From the NCBI GenBank assembly GCA_036389195.1, contig DASVQH010000128.1, positions 1 to 11,191 of the forward strand: a stretch of DNA of 11,191 nucleotides, in the 5' to 3' direction. Position 1 is the first letter of the stretch, and every line of letters starts with the position of its first letter. The DNA comes from JACCYI01 sp036389195. Lineage in GTDB: Bacteria > Actinomycetota > Thermoleophilia > Solirubrobacterales > Solirubrobacteraceae. The translations under genes were made by a program, and so were the position numbers. The notes under the pieces were generated by a model. The model ran no database searches and was not told the DNA's origin. It worked only from the letters and a program-made list of their open reading frames with translations. Shown here in pieces: positions 1-5,698 of the stretch.

Positions 1-2
1 CG

Positions 3-560
3 GGCGAGCTCGCCGGCGCCGCGGCCGTCCGCTGCGTCCGCGGGCTCGAGCCGGACCCGCGCTTCGCCGCGGCGTTCGCCGACTGGCGTCCGCGGCCGGG
101 CAAGGTGGTCCTGCGCACCCGGACCGGCGGGCAGTGGACGCGGGCGCTGGGGGAGGGCGGGGTGGTGGCCGGCGACGCGGTTCTCGCGCTGCCGCCGCGC
201 CGGCGCTCCGAGCGCGGCCCGCTGCTCGAGAAGCTCCAGGCCATGAGCACCGAGCTCGCGCCGGCGCCCGAGGCCGCCGCCGACCCCGCGGCGCTCACCT
301 ACCTCCTCAACCCGGCGGCCGCGATGAGCTCGGGCAAGATCCTCGCCCAGATCGCCCACGCCGCGGTGATGGCGAGCGACTCGGGCCGCGTCGAGGCCTG
401 GGTCGCCGCCGGCTGCCCGGCACGCGTGCTCGCACCCGGCGCCGCGGCGTTCGCGACCGCCGCGCGCGACGGCGCCTGCGTGGCCCGCGTGGTCGACGCG
501 GGGCTGACCGAGGTGCCGCCGGGCACCGTGACGGTGCTGGCCCTCGCGCCGGGCGGCTAG
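3..560 (+). CDS. PTH2-type peptidyl-tRNA hydrolase domain protein (5'-truncated by window edge)
   Basis: The reading frame is open from the left edge, so the true start lies outside the window; 185 residues are visible. The last ~90 residues look like the Pth2 fold. They contain MSSGKILAQIAHAAVMA (from base 324), matching the family's GK(I)xAQxxHAA block with the conserved Lys at 336-338, and end with VVDAGLTEVPPGTVTVLALAP, matching the family's DAGxTxxxPGTxTVL signature with Asp at 495-497. Pth2 enzymes release the peptide from peptidyl-tRNA that has dropped off the ribosome; they are classical in archaea and eukaryotes, and related domains are scattered in actinobacteria. The ~95 residues before this block (including an Arg-rich stretch near 205-225) are not recognised. 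An in-frame ATG at 243 could start a shorter Pth2-only protein, but no good Shine-Dalgarno precedes it. The family call rests on two remembered motifs, and hydrolase activity is inferred. Its stop shares the CTAG at 557-560 with the convergent reductase gene. Confidence 0.7.
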   Translation, partial: GELAGAAAVRCVRGLEPDPRFAAAFADWRPRPGKVVLRTRTGGQWTRALGEGGVVAGDAVLALPPRRRSERGPLLEKLQAMSTELAPAPEAAADPAALTYLLNPAAAMSSGKILAQIAHAAVMASDSGRVEAWVAAGCPARVLAPGAAAFATAARDGACVARVVDAGLTEVPPGTVTVLALAPGG

Positions 561-1693
561 GCCGCGGCGGCCTTGCGCAGATCGCGCTCGGGGTCGATCG
601 CCCAGCGGCGCGCGAGCTCGGCGAGCGGCGGGTCGAGCGGCCAGCGGTCCGGGCGGGCCTCGCCCTCGTGCTCCGGGTTCGCGCCCTTGAGCGCCATCGA
701 GCCGGTGTTGTCGCCGATCGCGCGCAGCTCGGCCACCTCGGCCTCGCTCAGGCGGACCTCGGCCGGCGTGCCCGCCAGCTCGGCGCGCTTGGCCTCGATG
801 GGCTTGGCGCCGCCGGGCTCCTGGATGAGCGTCGGGGCGACGCAGCGGACGGCCGGATGCGCGAGATCCCACTGGGCGGCGAGCTGGAGCATGGTCAGGC
901 CGTGGCGCTCGGCGTACGGGCGCATCCGCTCCATGCGCTCGCGCCCGGCCTCGACCCAGCCCGCCGGCCGGAAGCCGCGGTGGTCGCGCGGGGCGAACGC
1001 GTGCCCGGGCAGCACGTCGTCCCAGAACAGCCCGCCGTAGTCGACCACCCGCGCGATGACCGAGACGTCGTGGCGGGCGGCGGCGTCGAGCGCCAGCTCG
1101 CCGGGCCACGGCTCGAGCGGGTTGAGGATCAGCATCGCCCAGTCGATCAGCTCGCCGAAGCGCTCGAAGCAGTCGATGACGTCGAGCGTGAAGCCGTTGG
1201 CCGGCCCGGGGGCGACCCCGAGCCGCGCGGTCAGCCCCGCGTCGCGCACGGCGGCGAGCGCCTCCCACACGACCGGCGAGGTGAACCCGGTGCGGTCGGG
1301 GTTGTGCAGCAGGAGCAGGTCGAACGCGGACGCGCCGCAGCGCTCCAGCGAGCGCTCGACCGCCATCCGCACGTAGTCCGCGTAGCCGTCCTCGCTGCGC
1401 AGCCGCGGATCGGTGAAGCGCGGGAAGCCGCGCGGCCCGTCGCGCTGGCCCTCGTAGAAGTCGTGCCCGATGGCGCCGACCAGCGCGTAGTCCTCGCGCG
1501 GGACGCCCCGCAGCGCGCGGCCGAGCAGCGCGTCGGCCTCGCCGGCCCCGTAGGCGTCGGCGGTGAGGACCGTGCCGATCCCGTCGCCGGGACGCAGCAG
1601 CGCCTCCAGGCGCGCGTCGTCGAGCGCCTCGCCGAAGTGCATGAAGCGCCCGCCGCTCCAGGTCCCGACCGCGGTGTGTCCGATCTCAGCCAC
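557..1693 (-). CDS. Aldo/keto reductase-family protein with a degenerate catalytic tetrad
   Basis: This encodes a 378-residue protein from the GTG at 1693. An aldo/keto reductase TIM barrel is suggested by the N-terminal AVGTWSGG, by LTADAYGAGEADALLGRAL (residues 43-61, the family DTAxxYGxGxxExxLGxAL block), by DLLLLHNPD (His130), and by the late IEAKRAELAGTPAEVRLSE segment, which matches the NADP-binding region. The usual tetrad is Asp/Tyr/Lys/His. Tyr48 and His130 are present, but the Asp position appears to be Leu43 and the Lys position Ala74 (ALVGAIGHDF). Redox activity is therefore uncertain, and it may be a specialised clade. Start choice: ATG codons at 1738 and 1702 are in frame, but a TACGAT hexamer at 1706-1701 lies exactly 7 nt before GTG 1693 and overlaps ATG 1702. 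A leaderless mRNA starting MAEIGHTAVGTW is therefore favoured. It is divergent from cax and convergent with the PTH2 gene. Confidence 0.85.
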   Translation of the reverse strand: MAEIGHTAVGTWSGGRFMHFGEALDDARLEALLRPGDGIGTVLTADAYGAGEADALLGRALRGVPREDYALVGAIGHDFYEGQRDGPRGFPRFTDPRLRSEDGYADYVRMAVERSLERCGASAFDLLLLHNPDRTGFTSPVVWEALAAVRDAGLTARLGVAPGPANGFTLDVIDCFERFGELIDWAMLILNPLEPWPGELALDAAARHDVSVIARVVDYGGLFWDDVLPGHAFAPRDHRGFRPAGWVEAGRERMERMRPYAERHGLTMLQLAAQWDLAHPAVRCVAPTLIQEPGGAKPIEAKRAELAGTPAEVRLSEAEVAELRAIGDNTGSMALKGANPEHEGEARPDRWPLDPPLAELARRWAIDPERDLRKAAAA

Positions 1694-1700
1694 GGCCGAC

Positions 1701-1706
1701 ATCGTA
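1701..1706 (-). promoter_or_regulatory. Predicted -10 element of the aldo/keto reductase gene
   Basis: On the minus strand TACGAT is followed by 7 nt (GTCGGCC) and GTG. This spacing puts the transcription start at or next to the GTG, so the mRNA would be leaderless. No Shine-Dalgarno is visible. The last two bases of the hexamer plus the next G form an in-frame ATG (1702-1700) that would not be on the transcript if this call is right. No convincing -35 was found. Confidence 0.5.
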
Positions 1707-1745
1707 CGGCGCGGTCCCGGCGTGCTTCCCGCGGGCATGTGCGGG

Positions 1746-1751
1746 TAGGGT
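1746..1751 (+). promoter_or_regulatory. Predicted -10 element of cax
   Basis: TAGGGT is followed by CCGGTGC (7 nt) and the GTG start at 1759, the same geometry as at two other genes here, so a leaderless mRNA is likely. The AGGG inside the hexamer could alternatively act as a weak Shine-Dalgarno with 8-nt spacing. An 8-bp palindrome, CCCGCGGG (1728-1735), lies between this element and the divergent reductase promoter and may be chance in such GC-rich DNA. Confidence 0.55.
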
Positions 1752-1758
1752 CCGGTGC

Positions 1759-2874
1759 GTGACCGCCCTGCGCCGCTTCCTGTTCAGCGGATCCGGCTGG
1801 CCGTACCTGCTCGTCCCGTTCATCCCGATCGCCATCGCGCTGGAGATCGCGCACGCCGACGCGACGCTGATCTTCGCCGCCTCGGCGGCCGGCGTGATCC
1901 CCACCGCGGCGCTGATGGGCCGCGCCACCGAGGAGCTCTCGGCGCGGTCGGGCCCCGGCATCGGCGGCCTGCTCAACGTGACCTTCGGCAACGCGCCCGA
2001 GCTGATCATCGCCTTCTTCGCGCTGCGCGAGGGGCTGCAGGAGGTCGTCAAGGCGTCGCTGATCGGCTCCATCCTCGGCAACATCCTGCTCGTCATGGGC
2101 GCGGCGATGCTCATCGGCGGCTTCAAGCGCGAGCGCCAGACGTTCGACCGCACCGCGGCCAACACGCAGGTCTCGATGCTCCTCCTGGCCGCGGTCGCGC
2201 TGGTCATGCCCGCGCTCTTCCAGCTCGTCTCGGGCGGCGGCCTGCCCGATCCGCGCGCGGAGTCCAAGAACTTCGGCGGCGACGTCGAGCGCCTCTCGAT
2301 CGGCGTGGCGTTCGTGCTGCTGTTCTCCTACATCGCCGGCCTCTACTTCTCGCTCCGCAGCCACCGCCACCTCTTCAACCCGACCCAGGACGAGGAGGAC
2401 CACGGCGGCGGGGCGTGGACCATCAAGAAGTCGGTCATCGCGCTGGCGGTCGCCGGCGTCGCGGTCGGCGTCATGTCGGAGATCCTCGTCGGCTCGATCA
2501 CCGAGGCGTCGAAGTCCGTCGGCTTCTCGCCGTTCTTCGTCGGCGTGATCGTCGTGGCGATCGTCGGCAACGCCGCCGAGCACTGGGTGGCGATCTACTT
2601 CGCCATGCGCGACAAGATGGACCTGTCGGTGAACATCGCGATCGGCTCCAGCGCTCAGATCGCCCTCTTCGCCGCGCCGGTGCTCGTGCTGCTGAGCTTC
2701 TTCGTCGGCGAGTTCCCGATGTCGCTGGTCTTCAACGGCTTCGAGCTCGGCGCGATCTTCCTGGCGATCCTGATTGCCAACCACGTCGTGAACGAGGGCG
2801 AGTCGACGTGGTACGAAGGGCTCCAGCTCCTGGCGGTTTATGCCGTCGTAGGGTTGACCTTCTATTACGTGTGA
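1759..2874 (+). CDS. cax: Calcium/proton antiporter, CaCA superfamily (Cax)
   Basis: This 371-residue multi-span membrane protein starts at GTG. It carries both halves of the CaCA exchanger repeat: GNAPELIIA (residues 77-85, c-1 motif) and GNAAEHWVAI (270-279, c-2 motif). The paired acidic residues Glu81 and Glu274 are expected to bind the cation. The halves are joined by a hydrophilic linker near 205-219 with an acidic QDEEDH cluster, typical of Cax proteins. Length and layout (about 11 hydrophobic segments) fit bacterial Cax, which exports Ca2+ in exchange for H+ at the cytoplasmic membrane. The terC-like gene begins 2 nt after its stop, so the two are probably co-transcribed and translationally coupled. 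A TAGGGT -10 seven bases upstream suggests a leaderless transcript. Some relatives also move other divalent ions, so the preferred substrate is inferred. Confidence 0.95.
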   Translation: MTALRRFLFSGSGWPYLLVPFIPIAIALEIAHADATLIFAASAAGVIPTAALMGRATEELSARSGPGIGGLLNVTFGNAPELIIAFFALREGLQEVVKASLIGSILGNILLVMGAAMLIGGFKRERQTFDRTAANTQVSMLLLAAVALVMPALFQLVSGGGLPDPRAESKNFGGDVERLSIGVAFVLLFSYIAGLYFSLRSHRHLFNPTQDEEDHGGGAWTIKKSVIALAVAGVAVGVMSEILVGSITEASKSVGFSPFFVGVIVVAIVGNAAEHWVAIYFAMRDKMDLSVNIAIGSSAQIALFAAPVLVLLSFFVGEFPMSLVFNGFELGAIFLAILIANHVVNEGESTWYEGLQLLAVYAVVGLTFYYV

Positions 2875-2875
2875 G

Positions 2876-3862
2876 GTGACGTTCGCCGTCCTCAGCGGGC
2901 CCGTGCCCTGGCTGATCCTGGCCGCGGTGACCGTCCTGCTGCTCTTCGTCGACCTGCGCTTCTTCGCGCGCGGGCGCGAGCCGAGCTTCCGCGAGGGCGT
3001 CTACTGGAGCATCGGCTGGCTGGTGCTCTCGCTCGTGGCGGGCGGCGTCCTCGCCGGCCTGGACAGCCCCGAGGACGCGGTGACGTACACCACCGTCTAC
3101 TTCATCGAGCGCTCGCTGTCGCTCGACAACCTGTTCGTGTTCCTGCTGCTGTTCTCGTACTTCGGCGTCCCCCAGGAGCACCGCGCCAACCTGCTGTTCT
3201 GGGGCATCGTCGCGGCGCTGATCCTGCGCGGGGCGGCGATCCTCGGCGGCGTCGCGCTGCTCGAGGAGTTCCACTTCGTCGTCTACATCCTCGGCGCGCT
3301 GCTGCTGGTGCTCGCCTACCGCGTGCTGCGGGGTGTGGAGGAGGGCGTCGACCCGGATTCCAACCTGATCGTCCGCGGCGTCCGGCGCGTGTTCCCCGTG
3401 ACCGACCACTTCCGCGGCCACCACTGGTTCGTCTCCGAAGACGGGCGCCGCCACGCCACGCCGCTGTTCGTCTGCCTGGCCGCGGTCGTCGCCGCCGACA
3501 TCGCGTTCGCCGTCGACTCGATCCCCGCCGCGTTCGCCATCACGCGCGACTCCGCGCTGATCTGGATGGGCAACGTCTTCGCGCTGCTCGGCCTGCGGGC
3601 GCTGTTCGTGCTCGTGGAGGGCCTGATCCGCCGCTTCCGGTACCTCGACGAGACGATCGCCGTCGTGCTCGCGCTGGTGGCGGTCAAGCTGCTGCTCGAG
3701 GACGTCTACAAGCTCGGCCCGGTCGCGTCGCTCCTGCTGGTCGCGGTGGCGTTCACGATCGGGATCGTCGCGTCGCTGATCGCCGACCGGCGCGACCCCG
3801 ACCTCGAGGCGTCGCGCGAGGCGCGCGCCGGGCGCACGACCGCCAGTCCCTCGGAGAGCTAG
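2876..3862 (+). CDS. TerC/Alx-family integral membrane protein, probable metal-ion exporter
   Basis: This is a 328-residue polytopic membrane protein. TerC signatures are clear: YFIERSLSLDNLFVF (residues 75-89), NLLFWGIVAALILRG (105-119), the second half AADIAFAVDSIPAAF (206-220), and ALLGLRALF (236-244). The membrane acidic residues Glu78, Asp84, Asp208 and Asp214 are where this family is thought to handle the ion. A hydrophilic loop at about 152-195 (including GHHWF) is typical of the Alx-like longer branch. Alx/TerC proteins are linked to Mn2+ export and to tellurite or pH stress responses; tellurite resistance alone should not be assumed. The GTG at 2876 begins one base after the cax stop, so expression is probably coupled to cax. 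Pairing with a Ca2+/H+ antiporter supports a shared divalent-cation role. The C-terminal tail is charged. Its stop codon overlaps that of the convergent 3859 gene. Confidence 0.9.
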   Translation: MTFAVLSGPVPWLILAAVTVLLLFVDLRFFARGREPSFREGVYWSIGWLVLSLVAGGVLAGLDSPEDAVTYTTVYFIERSLSLDNLFVFLLLFSYFGVPQEHRANLLFWGIVAALILRGAAILGGVALLEEFHFVVYILGALLLVLAYRVLRGVEEGVDPDSNLIVRGVRRVFPVTDHFRGHHWFVSEDGRRHATPLFVCLAAVVAADIAFAVDSIPAAFAITRDSALIWMGNVFALLGLRALFVLVEGLIRRFRYLDETIAVVLALVAVKLLLEDVYKLGPVASLLLVAVAFTIGIVASLIADRRDPDLEASREARAGRTTASPSES

Positions 3863-4734
3863 GGCGGCGCGTCGGCGTCGTCGACGTCGCGCACGTCGGG
3901 CGGCCAGCCCTCGAACAGGGGCAGGACGCCGGCGATCCAGGCCACGGCGGCCTCGCGGCCCTCGGCCGTCAGCGTCCACACGTCCGCGGCCTCTGGATCG
4001 TCCTCGCGCGACTCGGCGTGGCCGGCCGCCTTCAGCTCGGCGAGCGCGTCCAGGACGTCGTGGTCGTCGCGGGCGAGCACCCGGGCGATCTCGTCGTGCG
4101 CCGGCGCGTCCGCCGCGAGGAGCACGAGGAGCGCCTCAAGCGCTTCCGGCGACGTCCCGCCGCCCGCGCGGCGGACCGCGAACGCACGGCGGGAGAGCCT
4201 GACGGCTTCGAGGAGGGCGAGGGCGACGGCGCGGCCGCGCCAGCCGAGGGCGGCTTCGGTGTCCAGGTGGAACTGCCGCGTGCCGGCGGCCACCTCGATG
4301 TCCTCGTCATCGCCCCAGTCGTCGAAGTCCTCGTCCTCGTCCTCGAAGTCCCCCTCGGCGACGTTGACCCCCATCACCGTCCAGCCCGCGTCCCACCAGA
4401 CGCGGTGCTCGAGGCGCTCCTCGGGATCGGCGAGCATCGCCATGACCCGCCGGCGCTCGTCGGGAAGGCGGCGCAGGGCGCCCTCGGCGTCCCGGGCGAC
4501 CCACCCGCGCCGCAGCTCGTACACGCCGACTCCGTAGGCGTCCGCCGGGCGCGCCAGCGCCACGCTGCGCGGCGCGTTCTCCTCGTCCGTCACGAGCACG
4601 ACGGCCCGCGCGCCCGGATACCACGCGTCCACCCGCGCCGCCGGCGCGTCGGGGTCCCCGCCCTCGCGAAGCCACCCCAGCTCGTGGTCGCGCAGCGAGG
4701 CCTCGCCGAGCGCCTCGTCGCAGAGGTCGAGCAG
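3859..4734 (-). CDS. Uncharacterised protein with C-terminal winged-helix-like domain; start uncertain (possible CTG)
   Basis: The family is not recognised with confidence. The first canonical start in this frame is GTG 4632 (257 residues), but the reading stays protein-like upstream (EEHYLLDLCDEALGEASL, then GWLREGG). The start is set here at a CTG at 4734-4732 (291 residues), preceded by GAGGAG at 4746-4741 with 6-nt spacing. In GTG-4632 numbering, residues 2-16 (DAWYPGARAVVLVTD) resemble the core of an actinobacterial family with a putative nuclease-like fold (from memory, weak). Residues 95-113 are intensely acidic. Residues 155-240 have a winged-helix layout: three helices, then a wing with VWTLTAEGREAAVAWI, as in MarR/PadR-type DNA-binding proteins. 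A DNA-binding or regulatory role is inferred. It is the last gene of a leftward cluster, just after the 105-residue acidic gene. Its TAG shares CTAG (3859-3862) with the terC-like gene. The coding call is solid; the start is not. Confidence 0.75.
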   Translation of the reverse strand: MLDLCDEALGEASLRDHELGWLREGGDPDAPAARVDAWYPGARAVVLVTDEENAPRSVALARPADAYGVGVYELRRGWVARDAEGALRRLPDERRRVMAMLADPEERLEHRVWWDAGWTVMGVNVAEGDFEDEDEDFDDWGDDEDIEVAAGTRQFHLDTEAALGWRGRAVALALLEAVRLSRRAFAVRRAGGGTSPEALEALLVLLAADAPAHDEIARVLARDDHDVLDALAELKAAGHAESREDDPEAADVWTLTAEGREAAVAWIAGVLPLFEGWPPDVRDVDDADAPP

Positions 4735-4756
4735 GTAGTGCTCCTCGGGGCCCGCC

Positions 4757-5074
4757 CTACTCCTCCTCGTCGGCTTCGAGCTCCGGGTCGACCTCGCCCG
4801 GATCGTCCTCGTCGCCGGCCACGGCCCCCGAGGTGCCGGGGTGGAAGCGGGCGGTGAAGGCCTCGAGCAGCTCGTCGCGCGAATGCTCGTCGACCGGCAT
4901 CTCGTTGGAGACGAGGATCCAGTCGCCCTCGCCCTCCTCGTCGCCGGCGTTGGCGACCTCCGTGTCGAGCTGCGTCGTGTCGTCGACGACGAGCAGCACC
5001 TCGGTCTCCGGGTTGTAGTAGGTCCCCGGGCGGATCAGGATGTCTTCGACGTCGAAGCGGCGAGGTCCGGCCAT
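4757..5074 (-). CDS. Uncharacterised highly acidic 105-residue protein
   Basis: I do not recognise a named family. It is 105 residues from an ATG, cytosolic, with no signal peptide or membrane span. About 32 residues are Asp or Glu against about 5 Arg and no Lys, and the last 18 residues contain 12 acidic ones. The first half looks folded, with short beta-like runs (EVLLVVDD at 25-32, DWILVSNEMPVDE at 51-63); the tail from about 80 looks disordered. The start has no Shine-Dalgarno. The upstream gene's stop is only 9 nt away, and that TAG begins a TAGATT hexamer 6 nt before the ATG, so it could be read by coupling or from an internal leaderless start. The next gene downstream begins close to or within its end. 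Clade-conserved small acidic proteins may bind metals or mimic DNA, but nothing in the sequence proves a function. Confidence 0.75.
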   Translation of the reverse strand: MAGPRRFDVEDILIRPGTYYNPETEVLLVVDDTTQLDTEVANAGDEEGEGDWILVSNEMPVDEHSRDELLEAFTARFHPGTSGAVAGDEDDPGEVDPELEADEEE

Positions 5075-5083
5075 GGCCGCAAT

Positions 5084-5503
5084 CTACCCGGAGAGGTCGC
5101 GGATCTGTCGCTCGATCTCAGAATCCACGTCGAGCGGCTCGCGCCCGCGTGCGACGCGCCGCGCGTTGCGGGCGATGACCAGGTCGCGGATCTCGTCGCG
5201 CAGGCCCGGATCGATCGCCGGACGGGTCAGCGAGGCCAGCTCGGTCTCGACGTCCTGCTCGGCCTCCCCGCGCGCCGCGCGGCGCGCGTTCTTGGCCACG
5301 AGCATCTGGCGGATCTCGTCGTCGCGCTCGGCGTTGTAGATCGCGCCGCCCGGCTCGGGCCGGGGCGGCCCGTCCTCGTTGAGCGACATCCCCCCGCGCC
5401 CGATCTGGTCGTAGAGCGTCGCGCGGCCGAACAGCGTCCCCACCGCGATGATCCCGGCGACGATCACGACGCCCCAGATCACGTACTCGAACGCGTCCTG
5501 CAT
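5084..5503 (-). CDS. Membrane-anchored protein with a duplicated charged helical motif
   Basis: This 139-residue protein is of no recognised named family. Residues 8-27 (VIWGVVIVAGIIAVGTLFGR) form one hydrophobic span near the N terminus. The remainder is hydrophilic, and the Arg after the span favours a cytoplasmic C-terminal side. It contains two copies of a 27-residue unit, residues 62-88 and 103-129, each starting DEIR and carrying NARR-x-ARG and then D-V-x-x-E; they agree at 15 of 27 positions. The pattern suggests a helical hairpin used for protein contacts or oligomerisation. The ATG at 5503 has no good Shine-Dalgarno, and the only AGGG abuts it. It heads a leftward cluster, followed 9 nt later by the acidic protein gene. 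Its start lies 17 bp from that of a divergent small membrane protein gene, so the two probably share a control region. Confidence 0.8.
   Translation of the reverse strand: MQDAFEYVIWGVVIVAGIIAVGTLFGRATLYDQIGRGGMSLNEDGPPRPEPGGAIYNAERDDEIRQMLVAKNARRAARGEAEQDVETELASLTRPAIDPGLRDEIRDLVIARNARRVARGREPLDVDSEIERQIRDLSG
5117..5197 (-). repeat. Second copy of the internal 27-residue repeat
   Basis: This encodes residues 103-129 of the membrane-anchored protein: DEIRDLVIARNARRVARG followed by REPLDVDSE. It agrees with the upstream copy at 15 of 27 residues, with fully conserved DEIR, NARR, ARG and DV. The copies are offset by 123 bp. The divergence indicates an old duplication, not a recent tandem expansion. 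Confidence 0.75.
5240..5320 (-). repeat. First copy of the internal 27-residue repeat
   Basis: This encodes residues 62-88 of the membrane-anchored protein: DEIRQMLVAKNARRAARG followed by EAEQDVETE. It is the partner of the unit at 5117-5197. Confidence 0.75.
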
Positions 5504-5506
5504 CCC

Positions 5507-5512
5507 TACAGT
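5507..5512 (+). promoter_or_regulatory. Predicted -10 element of the small membrane protein gene
   Basis: TACAGT is followed by 8 nt and the ATG at 5521, consistent with a leaderless or near-leaderless transcript. Its first two bases (TA) also begin TAGGGA on the opposite strand (5508-5503), so the element could drive transcription both ways. However, the leftward start site would then fall inside the current start of the 5503 gene. No clear -35 is seen. Confidence 0.4.
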
Positions 5513-5520
5513 CTCGCAGC

Positions 5521-5661
5521 ATGTGGCGCCGCCTCCGCCGACGCACGATGGCCCCGCGCCGGCCGGTGCTCTTCGAGGGCCAGTACGCGCTCGCGCTGGT
5601 CACGGTGCTGGTCCTGCTCGGCTCGATCGCGCTCGTCGCCTGGGTAGTCCTGGGGAACTGA
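5521..5661 (+). CDS. Small single-span membrane protein, 46 residues
   Basis: This short reading frame lies between two divergent annotated genes. From ATG 5521 it encodes an N-terminal stretch with seven Arg in the first 14 residues, then VLFEGQ, then one strongly hydrophobic span at residues 23-44 (ALALVTVLVLLGSIALVAWVVL), ending LGN and TGA. Basic residues before the span predict the N terminus in the cytoplasm. Nearly every codon ends in G or C (exceptions CGA and GTA), as expected of a real gene here, and a TACAGT -10 sits 8 nt upstream. An internal ATG at 5548 is a second possible start. No family is recognised. Its position beside the membrane-anchored repeat protein (starts 17 bp apart, opposite strands) hints that the two may act together in the membrane. 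It ends 15 nt before the -10 of the acyl-CoA dehydrogenase gene. Confidence 0.6.
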   Translation: MWRRLRRRTMAPRRPVLFEGQYALALVTVLVLLGSIALVAWVVLGN

Positions 5662-5676
5662 CGTTCGACCGTGGGG

Positions 5677-5682
5677 TACACT
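5677..5682 (+). promoter_or_regulatory. Predicted -10 element of the acyl-CoA dehydrogenase gene
   Basis: TACACT fits TAnnnT. A start site about 7 nt downstream would fall inside the inverted repeat at 5685-5698, leaving a ~28-nt leader that contains the AGGAG Shine-Dalgarno. A GGAAC sequence at 5654-5658, 18 nt upstream, is a possible but unproven -35. Confidence 0.5.
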
Positions 5683-5684
5683 CC

Positions 5685-5698
5685 TGACTGACCAGTCA
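5685..5698 (+). promoter_or_regulatory. Perfect inverted repeat, probable TetR-family operator
   Basis: TGACTG-AC-CAGTCA is a perfect 6-bp dyad with a 2-bp centre. Its size and TGAC...GTCA ends are typical of TetR-family repressor sites. It lies 2 bp after the TACACT -10 and covers the predicted start site, where bound repressor would block transcription. The gene behind it is an acyl-CoA dehydrogenase, and fatty-acid degradation genes are commonly controlled by acyl-CoA-responsive TetR repressors. No such regulator gene is in this window. The operator role is inferred. Confidence 0.6.

Noticed and set aside
1231..2784. Long minus-strand frame opposite cax and the reductase
   Set aside because: Its composition is dominated by Arg, Asp, Glu and His repeats typical of reverse-complement shadows of membrane proteins. 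The real genes on both sides are well supported.
2732..3979. Long minus-strand frame opposite the TerC-like gene
   Set aside because: It is a low-complexity shadow of a clear TerC-family coding sequence.
4328..4350. Short GTCCTC-like microsatellite
   Set aside because: It is simply the codon pattern of the acidic Glu/Asp stretch in the winged-helix-like protein.
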